This document shows positions 25,215-34,018 of a stretch of 64,000 nucleotides of DNA, piece after piece; within the stretch, counting starts at the first letter, position 1, and each line of letters starts with the position of its first letter. The notes under the pieces are model-generated. The model saw only the letters and a program-made list of their open reading frames with translations, searched no databases and was not told the origin of the DNA. This DNA is from CALVZT01 sp964368755 (GTDB taxonomy: Bacteria > Bacillota > Clostridia > Christensenellales > UBA1242): assembly GCA_964368755.1 (NCBI GenBank), contig CAYJCR010000005.1, positions 1 through 64,000 of the forward strand, given 5' to 3'. The position numbers and the translations under genes are program-made.

Positions 25215-26054
25215 ATGGAAAATATCAATAAGGAAGAAATAAATAACTTTATACGTGCTTGTAATGACCTTATATATGGCAAGTTTATCTTAGTGGATAT
25301 CAAAATAACTTCAGTACTTAAGAGTATTGCTGAGAGTGCTGATATATACAATATTCTTGCAGAATGTATGATTAACTTTGACTTCGCAAGAGAATTCAGT
25401 AAGGCAAAGGTATCTACAGTTAGCGATACTACGTTTAAGTTACCTATGGAGGTTCATAAGATTATACCGTTGGTATTCTGTTTGCTTGTAGAGATTGATA
25501 GCAAACGTATTGACTTTGACCAGTTCTTAAGGACACAATTCCCATATGCTGACAACCAAAAAGATGAATATACAAAGTTTGCAAATAACATCATAGTACC
25601 ATTCCGTGATGCAATTGCTTCATTATTCGATATGCCGGTTGATATTGATGAAAAACGTGCACAAGATGAAGAAGTCAATATTATAGACAAACAAATAGCC
25701 GTTATAAGTGGAGAAGGTGGTGCCAAAGCTGTTGTTGAGAAGACAACTATTGCAAGTGTTGAAGAGACTCCTACACCAGCATTGACCCAAGAAGAAGATG
25801 ATGTTAATGACTTCTTTGCTAGTGTGAAGGAGAAGGTTCATATCGTTGAAGAGAAGTTGTCTTTCGTGAAGAATAAACAACGCAGAGATAATATCAAGAC
25901 GATAACGACTGCAATATTACAGACTTGTGATATTAAGAATATCACTATTCTTAATGCTCTTGTGTATGCACTCAATTGCGAATGCAAGCAAGAGAAGATT
26001 ATGAAAGAGACTATTCATAAGCTTAATAATCTATACTTTACATATTTTTCTTAA
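25215..26054 (+). CDS. Unknown 279-aa protein
   Basis: No family recognised. It is soluble and mostly helical: an N-terminal domain of about 150 residues (ACNDLIYGKFILVDIKITSV through VPFRDAIASLFDMP), an acidic and Thr/Pro/Glu linker (about residues 150-200), and a C-terminal helical domain with KNITILNALVYALNCECKQE. The domain-linker-domain layout suggests an adaptor-like protein, without further support. GGAG lies seven bases before the ATG. Divergent from the DUF4364 operon and sharing its motif-rich upstream region. Its last four bases overlap the end of ylbJ on the other strand. Confidence 0.7.
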   Translation: MENINKEEINNFIRACNDLIYGKFILVDIKITSVLKSIAESADIYNILAECMINFDFAREFSKAKVSTVSDTTFKLPMEVHKIIPLVFCLLVEIDSKRIDFDQFLRTQFPYADNQKDEYTKFANNIIVPFRDAIASLFDMPVDIDEKRAQDEEVNIIDKQIAVISGEGGAKAVVEKTTIASVEETPTPALTQEEDDVNDFFASVKEKVHIVEEKLSFVKNKQRRDNIKTITTAILQTCDIKNITILNALVYALNCECKQEKIMKETIHKLNNLYFTYFS

Positions 26055-27019
26055 TAAATAATAAAACAAAGGCTTAAACATATAAGACAAGAGATTATCG
26101 CATGTGTAAACTTTTGTAGAACAAAAATGCGATACTTGATATTGCATTTTTTTAAGAAAATTAACGATTGTAGATGAACAGATATTCCACCAAATGATAT
26201 AATGAATGTAATGATTGGAATAAGGAACTTGCTACTAAGAGTAGAAGTGCATAGTTCTTTACATCCGCAGGTAACTTCAATCAGGCCATTGACTATTCCT
26301 TCTACAGTATTGTTATCAATAGGCAGTATGGATAATGCACGTTTGGCTAGATATAGGACGTTATAGTTGTCTAGTAAAGTTATCATCAAAGAAGCAATTG
26401 CAATGAACCCACCTATCATCATGATAGAAGTAAGAGTGTTATACATACTATCATTAATAGTATTGTTGGTACATAAATCTTGTGTTTTGACTGTTAAATT
26501 ACTGCTTGCTGTATTATATCTATATCCACGATATAGTATTCCATTGAATATTGCTCCAAGTATATGTGCAACGAATATTATCAATCCTGCTGTTGGACTT
26601 ATGAGCATACCTGCACCAACGGAGCCAATAACAAACATTGGGCCAGAGGTTGAACAAAAGGAAGTAATGCGATAGGCTTGTCCGTTGTCAATAAGATTCT
26701 TTTCGTACAATTCACTTGTAAGCTTTGCTCCAAGTGGATAACCTGATATAATACTCATACATAGTACATAACTAGATATGCTAGGACAATGGAAAAGTTT
26801 GTGCATTGGCTTTGAGAACACTCTACATATGTATGGCATAGCGTTGAGCTCTACAAGTAGCTTTGTCATAAAGAAAAAGGGAAGTAGTGATGGTAGGACT
26901 ATTGTACCCCAGAGTAGTATTCCATCTAATGTTGCTTGCATATATAGGCTTGGATTGGATACGATGAGTCCAATACATAATAATAGCATTATTGATATCA
27001 ACAGTTTTAGTTTGTTCAT
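26051..27019 (-). CDS. ylbJ: Sporulation integral membrane protein YlbJ (SpoVV)
   Basis: 322 aa polytopic membrane protein with about eight hydrophobic segments. The family signature LPSLLPFFFMTKLLVELNAM and SIISGYPLGAKLTSELYEKN is clear. In Bacillus YlbJ/SpoVV is made in the mother cell and carries dipicolinic acid across the outer forespore membrane during spore formation. The neighbouring patatin and tmcAL genes correspond to ylbK and ylbM in Bacillus, so the cluster is conserved though the strands differ. It is divergent from the patatin gene with only 31 bp between. Confidence 0.9.
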   Translation of the reverse strand: MNKLKLLISIMLLLCIGLIVSNPSLYMQATLDGILLWGTIVLPSLLPFFFMTKLLVELNAMPYICRVFSKPMHKLFHCPSISSYVLCMSIISGYPLGAKLTSELYEKNLIDNGQAYRITSFCSTSGPMFVIGSVGAGMLISPTAGLIIFVAHILGAIFNGILYRGYRYNTASSNLTVKTQDLCTNNTINDSMYNTLTSIMMIGGFIAIASLMITLLDNYNVLYLAKRALSILPIDNNTVEGIVNGLIEVTCGCKELCTSTLSSKFLIPIITFIISFGGISVHLQSLIFLKKCNIKYRIFVLQKFTHAIISCLICLSLCFIIY

Positions 27020-27050
27020 ATAAAAAACTTATTCATAAGGGAGGCAAGAT

Positions 27051-27914
27051 ATGATGAAAGGAAAGAAAATAGGGCTTGTTCTCAGCGGTGGTGGTGCAAT
27101 GGGTGCTGCACATGTTGGAGTGTTGCAAGTATTGTCACAGTATCACATTCCTATTGATATCGTTACAGGCACTTCTATGGGTGCTCTCGTTGGTGGATTC
27201 TATGCTAGTGGTATGACATATGAGGATATGAAAAATCGCATATTGTCATTCAAAAGAACAACACTTATCGACCTCAATATCTTTAATATATTCCAAGAAG
27301 GTATACTTGGTGGTAAGAAGGTGTCAAAGTACATTGATAACTGTGTCAAAGATAAGACAATAGAGGGGTGTATAACGAAGTTCGGTTGTATTGCAACCGA
27401 CCTTGTTAGTGGTAAAAAGGTCGAATTGACAAGTGGAAATTTGAGTATGGCTATAAGGGCAAGCATCGCACTGCCGGGGTTATTCTTGCCTGTTAAGATG
27501 AATGGAATGGATTTGTACGATGGTGGTATGACGGACAATCTTCCTATTGAACTTGCAAAGAAAATGGGTGCAGATATTATTATCGCGGTAGATGTCACGG
27601 GTTACAAAAAAGAGGGCAAACTTAATCGTCCATGGACAGTGTTACTCAGTGGCTTCAATAGAGCACTTGCAAGAATAGTTGAGTTGTCAGATAATAAGGC
27701 AGATGTCCTTATCAAAATTGAGCAACCAGATGTTCATATGACAGACTTCACGAAGAATAAGATGATGAAGTCCTTTAAGTATGGAAAAGATGCGGTATTG
27801 CCACGTATGCCTGAGATAATAGAACTAATGAATAAGAACAATATCAAAGTCTTTGATAGGAAAAAGGCAAAGCCAAGGCTATACAAAGCAAATAATGTGA
27901 AGAACAGTATCTAG
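27051..27914 (+). CDS. Patatin-like phospholipase family protein (YlbK/RssA-like)
   Basis: 287 aa with the patatin catalytic dyad: nucleophile Ser42 in GTSMG and Asp in YDGGMTDN near residue 157, plus the oxyanion-hole LSGGGAMGAAHVG near residue 11. Likely a cytosolic or membrane-surface lipid acyl hydrolase; the substrate is unknown. The ATG at 27051 has GGGAGG upstream. It matches ylbK, next to ylbJ in Bacillus, and a GNAT gene follows after 8 bp. The C-terminus is basic (KVFDRKKAKPRLYKANN). Confidence 0.9.
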   Translation: MMKGKKIGLVLSGGGAMGAAHVGVLQVLSQYHIPIDIVTGTSMGALVGGFYASGMTYEDMKNRILSFKRTTLIDLNIFNIFQEGILGGKKVSKYIDNCVKDKTIEGCITKFGCIATDLVSGKKVELTSGNLSMAIRASIALPGLFLPVKMNGMDLYDGGMTDNLPIELAKKMGADIIIAVDVTGYKKEGKLNRPWTVLLSGFNRALARIVELSDNKADVLIKIEQPDVHMTDFTKNKMMKSFKYGKDAVLPRMPEIIELMNKNNIKVFDRKKAKPRLYKANNVKNSI

Positions 27915-27922
27915 GAGAAAAA

Positions 27923-28456
27923 ATGAAAATAAAAGTATTAAGCAAAAAAGCTTATAAGGGATATGAGATATCTATAGCATATAAGTCAGATTATTACTAT
28001 CGCTTGGAGAAGCAGATCACAGATAATGGAATAAACATCAGTTTTGTAAAAACAAAATATAACAAGACTTTTGTTAAAGATAATCATACAGAGTTGTTTA
28101 AAGACTGGTGGGTTAGTCCCAAAGTATATGGCTTGTTTGATGAAGACAAACTTATTGGTGTAATAGAGACTTCTAAAGAGAATTGGAACAATAGATTGAG
28201 AGTTACCAATATAAGTGTGGATCCCGAGTATAGGAGAAAAGGTTTAGCGAAGAAACTAATGGATAGGGTTAAACAGTTGGCGAAGACCAATGGCAATCGT
28301 GCTGTAATACTTGAGACCCAGACCTCCAACTCTAATGCCATTGCATTCTATTTGTCCCAAGGTTTTGTGCTTGGAGGATACAACGAGTGTGAGTACTCCA
28401 ATGACGATATCTCCAATAATGAAGTGCGAATCGAGATGGTGTATTATATGCAATAA
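27923..28456 (+). CDS. GNAT family N-acetyltransferase
   Basis: 177 aa. The acetyl-CoA motif A, VTNISVDPEYRRKGLAKKLM with the R-x-x-G-x-A signature, lies near residues 94-113, and motif B NSNAIAFYLSQGF follows. The N-terminal third is basic. The acceptor is unknown; it may be a small amine or a protein terminus. It is translated behind the patatin gene (TAGGAGAAAAA before the ATG) and followed by a bidirectional terminator. Confidence 0.85.
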   Translation: MKIKVLSKKAYKGYEISIAYKSDYYYRLEKQITDNGINISFVKTKYNKTFVKDNHTELFKDWWVSPKVYGLFDEDKLIGVIETSKENWNNRLRVTNISVDPEYRRKGLAKKLMDRVKQLAKTNGNRAVILETQTSNSNAIAFYLSQGFVLGGYNECEYSNDDISNNEVRIEMVYYMQ

Positions 28457-28473
28457 CAAGTTATTTATAAAAT

Positions 28474-28499
28474 AAAATGCCTCAATTTTGAGGCATTTT
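28474..28499. terminator. Bidirectional terminator
   Basis: Near-perfect palindrome AAAATGCCTCAA / TTGAGGCATTTT separating the convergent GNAT and tmcAL genes. Confidence 0.85.
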
Positions 28500-28500
28500 G

Positions 28501-29721
28501 TTATTTTGTGATAGTTTTTTTGTACAGATAAGGAATCTTGTTTGGCTGCGCTTTGAGTAGGGTGTATAGGTTGTCTGATCGATTCTCTATGACTGATAAA
28601 TCCCTATAATATCCATAGATAATCTTGCGAGTATCATTGGTTCTTACAAGAAGTGGTACTTTGCATTGACACGAGCTTAGGACATCGCCTTTGAAGCCAA
28701 TAACTTTGACATAAGGAAGTTTTTTCTTTGAATACAACAGTCTAATTGTGTTCTTTGTTACTCCTAATACTGATGCTGTAAGTATACGAGCAATTTTGGA
28801 CTCAGAGTATCGCTTTGAACTAGCCATCGATATGAGAGAAGTAACTGATGAACATTCTTTGGCACAATTTATTATATTGTTCTCCAATCCTTCTGTGACG
28901 TCTGGAGTGTTGCGTAAGTCTTCTGGCGAGGTATTACGCAAATGGTTGAGATAGATTGCGTTTAGGCTAATTTGATCTACTTGTCCATCGTTGTTCAAAT
29001 ACTTTTTGTACAACTCAAAGCTTGTATGTGGCATTGTCATGCTAAGTTTGGACAAACTGCTATTGCTTGCTTTTCGTATTGCACTAGCACTAGCGTATTT
29101 ATCAAGCTTATCAGAGTTATACTCTCCAACTCTTGCTATAGTCACAGGTATAAGTTTGCTACGAGTATTATGCATAGCTTTGAGATACTCAAGTGCTAAG
29201 ATGTTGTTAGGGGAGGAGATTGTATCAAGTATCTGTGAAGCAAAATGATATGAGACTTTCATGCCTTCTAGAGATTTGATTCTACTTGCATTGTAACTGA
29301 ATCCTTGTCTCAAATATTTATGCATATTAAGTTTGTATGATAAAGGTTCGTTACAGAAGAAGTCTGAGCATTTGTTAAGTAACTCTATATCTCCACATTC
29401 ACTCCCAAAAGCTAAATGTGTGACGTTGTCAAAAGTATTCGCAACTTTGACACCAGCAAGAGCAAAGACCTCACTTGTTGCTATAGAATAAGCAGTAGGA
29501 AGTGCCACTACGATATCTATGTTGTCAGATAGGGCAATATCGGCTCTTGAGTGTGCATCAAGTATAGCGGGCTCTCCACGTTGAGTGAAGTTGCCACTCA
29601 TTATTGCCATAACATATTTGCATCCAGAAAGTTCGCGTGCTTTTTGCGCAAGCAAAGAATGCCCATTGTGATATGGGTTGTATTCACATATTATGGCACA
29701 AATTTTTTCTTCATTTTTCAT
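28501..29721 (-). CDS. tmcAL: tRNA(Met) cytidine acetate ligase TmcAL (YlbM)
   Basis: Uses ATP and acetate to make N4-acetylcytidine at the wobble position of elongator tRNA-Met. The nucleotidyltransferase start CAIICEYNPYHNGH with HNGH at residues 18-21, MSGNFTQRGEPAILD, and FGSECGDI are diagnostic. About 406 aa. The start at 29721 is chosen because the homology begins there; an in-frame ATG at 29763 is possible, and neither has a clear ribosome binding site. Acetate metabolism genes pta and ackA lie divergently next to it. Confidence 0.92.
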   Translation of the reverse strand: MKNEEKICAIICEYNPYHNGHSLLAQKARELSGCKYVMAIMSGNFTQRGEPAILDAHSRADIALSDNIDIVVALPTAYSIATSEVFALAGVKVANTFDNVTHLAFGSECGDIELLNKCSDFFCNEPLSYKLNMHKYLRQGFSYNASRIKSLEGMKVSYHFASQILDTISSPNNILALEYLKAMHNTRSKLIPVTIARVGEYNSDKLDKYASASAIRKASNSSLSKLSMTMPHTSFELYKKYLNNDGQVDQISLNAIYLNHLRNTSPEDLRNTPDVTEGLENNIINCAKECSSVTSLISMASSKRYSESKIARILTASVLGVTKNTIRLLYSKKKLPYVKVIGFKGDVLSSCQCKVPLLVRTNDTRKIIYGYYRDLSVIENRSDNLYTLLKAQPNKIPYLYKKTITK

Positions 29722-29753
29722 AATCGTTTTACTTTTTTTGGTATTTAGGTTAC

Positions 29754-29797
29754 AATAAGTCATAACTATCAATGATTAAGTTATTCTATGACTTATT
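29754..29797. promoter_or_regulatory. Inverted repeat in the tmcAL-pta divergent region
   Basis: AATAAGTCATA (29754-29764) and TATGACTTATT (29787-29797) form a perfect 11-bp inverted repeat with a 22-base spacer, centred between the two start codons. Candidate operator or overlapping divergent promoters. Confidence 0.5.
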
Positions 29798-29838
29798 ATA
29801 TATAAAAATTTGCACAAAAACAATCGATTGGAGAGGTT

Positions 29839-30828
29839 ATGTTAAAAATAAGCCAATTACTTAATAGAGCAAAGGTTCTCAATAGAACAATAGTATTCCC
29901 AGAAGGTCTATCCGATAGGGTACTAGAAGCTGTTTCTATTATTCTAAAAAAGAATATGGCAAAAGTAATATTAGTTGGTACTCCAAGAGATATTTTGGCA
30001 AAAGGTCATAAGGTACATGGTGCAACTATTATGGAGCCACATTCTAGCCCTTTGCATGCTGAACTTGCCAATGTTTTGTTTGAAAAACGCAAAGCAAAAG
30101 GTATGACTATTGACAAAGCCAAAGAACTTGTTATGACCCCATTTTATTTTGCTACAATGTTGGTAGAATGTGGGTATGCAGATGGCATGGTAGGAGGTGT
30201 CGAGACTTCCACGGCAGATTGTTTGCGTCCTGCTTTGCAGATTATCAAGGCACGAGAGGGTATATCAACAATATCATCTTGCGTTATGTTTGTGGGTACT
30301 GATAGACTCGGTTATGGTGACAACAATGTTTTATTCACCGCTGACTGTGCACTCAATATCAGTCCAAGCTCAGAACAAATCAAAGATATAACTTATGCTA
30401 CTGTTGATACGGCACGAAAATTGGCAAATATTGAGCCAAAAGTCGCGTTGTTGTCTTTTTCTTCAAATGGAAGTGGAGGAGACGATGACAAGGTCAAAGC
30501 AACAAAAGAGGCTTTGAAGATATTGTCTGAGTCTAAGCCTGACTTCGATTATGATGGAGAGATGCAACTAGATTGTGCGCTTGTTCCAAGTGTTGCTAAG
30601 ACAAAGTTCCCACAAAGCAAAGTTGCTGGCAAAGCTAATATACTTATATTCCCTGATCTTCAAAGTGGGAATATTGGATATAAACTCATTGAAAGATTTT
30701 CGTCATTACAAGCAGTTGGTCAGATATGCCAAGGGTTTAGAAAACCTATCAATGATATGTCTAGGGGTTGTAATGTTGAAGATATAGTTGTTATGACTGC
30801 TATCACGATATTGCAATCTCAAAATTAA
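29839..30828 (+). CDS. pta: Phosphate acetyltransferase
   Basis: Converts acetyl-CoA and phosphate to acetyl phosphate in the cytosol. 329 aa, the compact single-domain form. Family motifs include ATIMEPHSS, AKGMTIDKAKELV, ADGMVGGVETSTAD and FPDLQSGNIGYKLIERF. It forms an operon with ackA 19 bp downstream, giving the acetate fermentation route with ATP gain. GGAGAGG precedes the ATG. Confidence 0.96.
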   Translation: MLKISQLLNRAKVLNRTIVFPEGLSDRVLEAVSIILKKNMAKVILVGTPRDILAKGHKVHGATIMEPHSSPLHAELANVLFEKRKAKGMTIDKAKELVMTPFYFATMLVECGYADGMVGGVETSTADCLRPALQIIKAREGISTISSCVMFVGTDRLGYGDNNVLFTADCALNISPSSEQIKDITYATVDTARKLANIEPKVALLSFSSNGSGGDDDKVKATKEALKILSESKPDFDYDGEMQLDCALVPSVAKTKFPQSKVAGKANILIFPDLQSGNIGYKLIERFSSLQAVGQICQGFRKPINDMSRGCNVEDIVVMTAITILQSQN

Positions 30829-30847
30829 TTTTTTTAAGGAGAAATAT

Positions 30848-32053
30848 ATGAAAATACTAGTTGTAAATGCAGGAAGTTCATCACTTAAGTTCCAACTTAT
30901 TGATATGGACAAGGAGACTTTGTTATGTAAGGGTCTATGCGAGAAGATCGGCTCACATGACTCAAGAGTAACTTACAAGGCTGATAAGATTGTCAAGACT
31001 ATTGAAGAGCCTCTCAAATCTCACAAAGAAGCTATGGAGAAGACACTTGCTCTTGTCACAGACAAAGAGATAGGTGTTATTAAGAGTTTGTCTGAGATAA
31101 GCGCATTTGGACACAGGGTACTACATGGTGCAGAGAAGTATCATTCTGCAGTACTTGTCGATGATGAAGTTATCAAAGATATCGAGGACAATATTCCACT
31201 TGGACCTTTGCATATGCCTGCTAACTTGCTTGGTATACAAGCATGTATGAAGGTTATGCCAAATACAAAGAATGTTGCAGTATTTGATACGGCTTTCCAT
31301 GCTACAATGCCAGATTATGCATATATGTATGGAACTCCATATGAGTGGTATGAGAACTATCGTGTAAGGAAGTATGGCTTCCATGGTACGAGCCATGAGT
31401 TCATTATGAATGCAACAGCAGAAGTAATGGGTAGAGATGCCAAAGACCTCAAGATTATATCTTGTCACCTTGGCAATGGTGCTAGTATTGCTGCAATTGA
31501 TCATGGTCAATGTGTTGAGACTTCAATGGGATTTACTCCATTAGAGGGCTTGGTTATGGGCACTCGTTGTGGTAATATCGACCCAGCAGTTATGGAATAT
31601 GTCATGAACAAAGAGAATATGAGTATTGGCGACATGCTCAATGCTCTCAACAAAAAGAGTGGACTTCTTGGCATAAGTTGTGTAAGCAACGATATGCGTG
31701 ATGTTATCAAGAATATGGAACTTGGCAATGACAAGTGTAGACTTGCATTCAAGAAGTTCTGTTATGAAGTCAAGAAGTACATTGGTTCTTATGCTGCCGT
31801 TATGAATGGGGTAGATGCTATCATATTCACAGCGGGCTCTGGAGAGAATCGTAACGATGTCAGAGAAGAAATAATGAAGGGTATGGACTATCTTGGAATT
31901 GACTTTGACTTTGAAGGAAATAATAACTTCGAAAGGGGCAAAGTTTGGAAGTTGTCCAAAGATTCTTCCAAAGTTGCTGTATATGTTATTCCAACTGATG
32001 AAGAATTGTCTATTGCAAGACAAACAAAAAATATTATAACAAGTCGAAAATAG
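30848..32053 (+). CDS. ackA: Acetate kinase
   Basis: Converts acetyl phosphate and ADP to acetate and ATP. 401 aa ASKHA-fold kinase with the phosphate 1 motif VNAGSSSLKFQL at the N-terminus, HRVLHG near residue 90, VAVFDTAFHATMP, SCHLGNGASIAAI and TAGSGENR. It follows pta in the usual order. AAGGAG lies before the ATG. No terminator is visible after it; the next gene has its own promoter 3 bp after the stop codon. Confidence 0.97.
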   Translation: MKILVVNAGSSSLKFQLIDMDKETLLCKGLCEKIGSHDSRVTYKADKIVKTIEEPLKSHKEAMEKTLALVTDKEIGVIKSLSEISAFGHRVLHGAEKYHSAVLVDDEVIKDIEDNIPLGPLHMPANLLGIQACMKVMPNTKNVAVFDTAFHATMPDYAYMYGTPYEWYENYRVRKYGFHGTSHEFIMNATAEVMGRDAKDLKIISCHLGNGASIAAIDHGQCVETSMGFTPLEGLVMGTRCGNIDPAVMEYVMNKENMSIGDMLNALNKKSGLLGISCVSNDMRDVIKNMELGNDKCRLAFKKFCYEVKKYIGSYAAVMNGVDAIIFTAGSGENRNDVREEIMKGMDYLGIDFDFEGNNNFERGKVWKLSKDSSKVAVYVIPTDEELSIARQTKNIITSRK

Positions 32054-32055
32054 TG

Positions 32056-32084
32056 TTGACAAAACTAATGGTTTTGAGTATACT
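32056..32084 (+). promoter_or_regulatory. Promoter of the DUF177-rpmF operon
   Basis: TTGACA, 17-base spacer, TATACT. The predicted transcript would start about 12 bases before the ATG, where no good ribosome binding site is visible; the message may be nearly leaderless. Confidence 0.75.
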
Positions 32085-32102
32085 GTTCCCCAGTGGTAAA
32101 AT

Positions 32103-32591
32103 ATGTTATTAGATATTCAAAAAGCAATTAAATTGCAAGGCAAACAAGTGCCATTCACAGCTGATGTTCAGCTTGACAATAGCTGTATAGAGGGTAGAGG
32201 GTATTCCTTCAATTCTCCATGTCATATTGTTGGTAAGATGTTGTATGAGTTTGAGAGACTTAGACTTATAGCTACGGTTACAGTTGCTATTAATGCGATA
32301 TGCGATGCGTGTGCAGAAGAGTTCGAGTATAAGTTCAGATTCGATATTGATGAGATGTTTAGTAACGAGATATCAGAAAGTACTTATTATGGAATCAATC
32401 CAACTTCCATTGATATTGACAAGCCACTTATTGACAACCTTATATTCTACCTTCCAACTAGATTGTTGTGCAAACCCAATTGTAAAGGTTTGTGTCCAAT
32501 CTGTGGGAAGAACTTGAATGTTGCAAAATGTAGTTGTCAACCAGAGGAGTTGGATAACCTAGATAATCCTTTTTCAAAACTTAAAAACTAA
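32103..32591 (+). CDS. DUF177 / YceD family protein (YlbN)
   Basis: 162 aa. The YceD core reads CDACAEEFEYKFRFDIDEMF, and the C-terminal tail contains cysteines CKPNCKGLCPICGKN and CSC, which could bind zinc. In bacteria and plastids the family is tied to 23S rRNA metabolism and L32. Here it is followed by rpmF after 19 bp, the same pairing as ylbN-rpmF. It has its own promoter. Confidence 0.92.
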   Translation: MLLDIQKAIKLQGKQVPFTADVQLDNSCIEGRGYSFNSPCHIVGKMLYEFERLRLIATVTVAINAICDACAEEFEYKFRFDIDEMFSNEISESTYYGINPTSIDIDKPLIDNLIFYLPTRLLCKPNCKGLCPICGKNLNVAKCSCQPEELDNLDNPFSKLKN

Positions 32592-32610
32592 TTGTTAGGA
32601 GGAAAGAACA

Positions 32611-32802
32611 ATGGCAGTACCAAAGGGTAAGGTATCAAAGGCAAGAAGAGATAGCAGGAAAGCAAACTGGAAAGTTGAGGCTCCAGCACTTGTTGCTTGT
32701 CCACATTGTAAAGAATTGAAACAACCACACGTTGTTTGTAAAAAATGTGGATACTATGATGGGAAAGAGATAATCCCACAGAAGACAGAAAAGAAAAAGT
32801 AA
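32611..32802 (+). CDS. rpmF: Ribosomal protein L32
   Basis: 63-aa L32 of the 50S subunit. Starts MAVPKGKVSKARRDSRKANW and carries a full zinc ribbon with Cys30, Cys33, Cys43 and Cys46 (the C+ form, zinc-replete paralogue). AGGAGG precedes the ATG. Last gene of the DUF177 operon. Confidence 0.97.
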   Translation: MAVPKGKVSKARRDSRKANWKVEAPALVACPHCKELKQPHVVCKKCGYYDGKEIIPQKTEKKK

Positions 32803-32814
32803 GTCTGATATAGA

Positions 32815-32848
32815 AAAACACAGTTTGTGAATAATTGTGTTTTTTTTG
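32815..32848 (+). terminator. Terminator after rpmF
   Basis: AACACA / TGTGTT stem extendable to AAAACACA / TGTGTTTT with a 13-base loop and a long T-run. Confidence 0.7.
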
Positions 32849-32915
32849 ATGCAAACGCAATAATTTGGCATAATAATAATTATTTGATTAAATAATCTAT
32901 TGTGCTTTAATTTGC

Positions 32916-32944
32916 TTGTTATATAAGCCTTTTTTGTGTATAAT
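32916..32944 (+). promoter_or_regulatory. plsX promoter
   Basis: TTGTTA, 17-base spacer, TATAAT. The -10 box overlaps the left arm of a terminator hairpin. Confidence 0.75.
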
Positions 32945-32970
32945 TACTTCGTTAGAAGTAATTTTTTTTT
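32942..32970 (+). terminator. Terminator overlapping the plsX promoter
   Basis: AATTACTTC / GAAGTAATT with a GTTA loop and nine T. Transcripts from upstream would be stopped here, while transcripts initiated at the overlapping promoter begin inside the hairpin and cannot form it. Confidence 0.75.
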
Positions 32971-32989
32971 GCTTAAATGAGAGGTAATA

Positions 32990-34018
32990 ATGAAAATAAT
33001 CGTAGATACACTTGGATGTGATGATCCAGATAAGATTGTGCTTGGTGCAGTCAATGCAACAAGGACACATCCTGACATCAATATCGTCCTTAGTGGTTAT
33101 GAAGATAAGATCAATAACATATTGAACGCTGTTGATTATGATAAGTCAAGGATATCTATTCTACCATGTAGTGAAGAGATAACTAACGAGGACGTTCCAA
33201 CCGTAGCTATTAAGACAAAAAGTGAATCTTCCTTGGTCAAATCCTTTGATATGTTAAGGAGAGACAATGAGGTAGTTGGTCTAATATCGGCAGGAAGTAC
33301 AGGCGCGATACTTACAGGTACTTTTCTCAAAGTTGGCCGTATACGTGGAGTATCACGTCCAGCAATGGCACCACTATTACCTACTAAGATACCTGATAAG
33401 AGAGTCCTTATCATTGATTGTGGCGCAAATGTAGATTGTAAGCCGATTAACCTATGCCATTTTGCTTTAATGGGCAGTATCTATATGAAAGAGGTATTTG
33501 GTATCAAAGAGCCAAAAGTAGGATTGCTCAGCAATGGTACTGAGGACAAGAAGGGTACTGATCTTGTTAGAGAGGCAAATCATATGATAAGACAGTTGCC
33601 AATCAACTTTGTTGGTAACATAGAGGCAAGAGAGACATTATCTGGGGAGATAGATGTTGTTGTGACTGATGGATATAGTGGTAATGTATTACTCAAATCT
33701 ATCGAGGGCAGTGTTAAGTTCGCAATGTCTGTATTGAAGAATGAGATCAAACATAGCTTTTGGGCTAAGTTGGGAGTTCTCTTCATGGGTAAGGCATTCA
33801 AGGGTATGAAGAACAAACTTAACTATCACAACTATGGTGGCTCACCATTCATTGGTGCAAAGAAGATTGTTATCAAATCTCATGGTTCTAGTGATGAAGC
33901 TGCCATTGAGGTGTGCATCAATCAAGTTATCAATATGGCCAATAACAACTTGTGTCAACATATAGAAGACGAGATATCAAAAATAGAGTTTTTTGGAGAG
34001 AATAATGGTGCAGAATGA
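32990..34018 (+). CDS. plsX: Phosphate acyltransferase PlsX
   Basis: Makes acyl phosphate from acyl-ACP, the first step of glycerophospholipid synthesis with PlsY. 342 aa. Typical motifs: GLISAGSTGAILTG, RPAMAPLLPT, IDCGANVDCKP, and VVTDGYSGNVLLKSIEG. It leads a long operon (rnc, smc, ftsY). AGAGG precedes the ATG. The acyl carrier protein gene often found between plsX and rnc is missing here. Confidence 0.95.
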   Translation: MKIIVDTLGCDDPDKIVLGAVNATRTHPDINIVLSGYEDKINNILNAVDYDKSRISILPCSEEITNEDVPTVAIKTKSESSLVKSFDMLRRDNEVVGLISAGSTGAILTGTFLKVGRIRGVSRPAMAPLLPTKIPDKRVLIIDCGANVDCKPINLCHFALMGSIYMKEVFGIKEPKVGLLSNGTEDKKGTDLVREANHMIRQLPINFVGNIEARETLSGEIDVVVTDGYSGNVLLKSIEGSVKFAMSVLKNEIKHSFWAKLGVLFMGKAFKGMKNKLNYHNYGGSPFIGAKKIVIKSHGSSDEAAIEVCINQVINMANNNLCQHIEDEISKIEFFGENNGAE

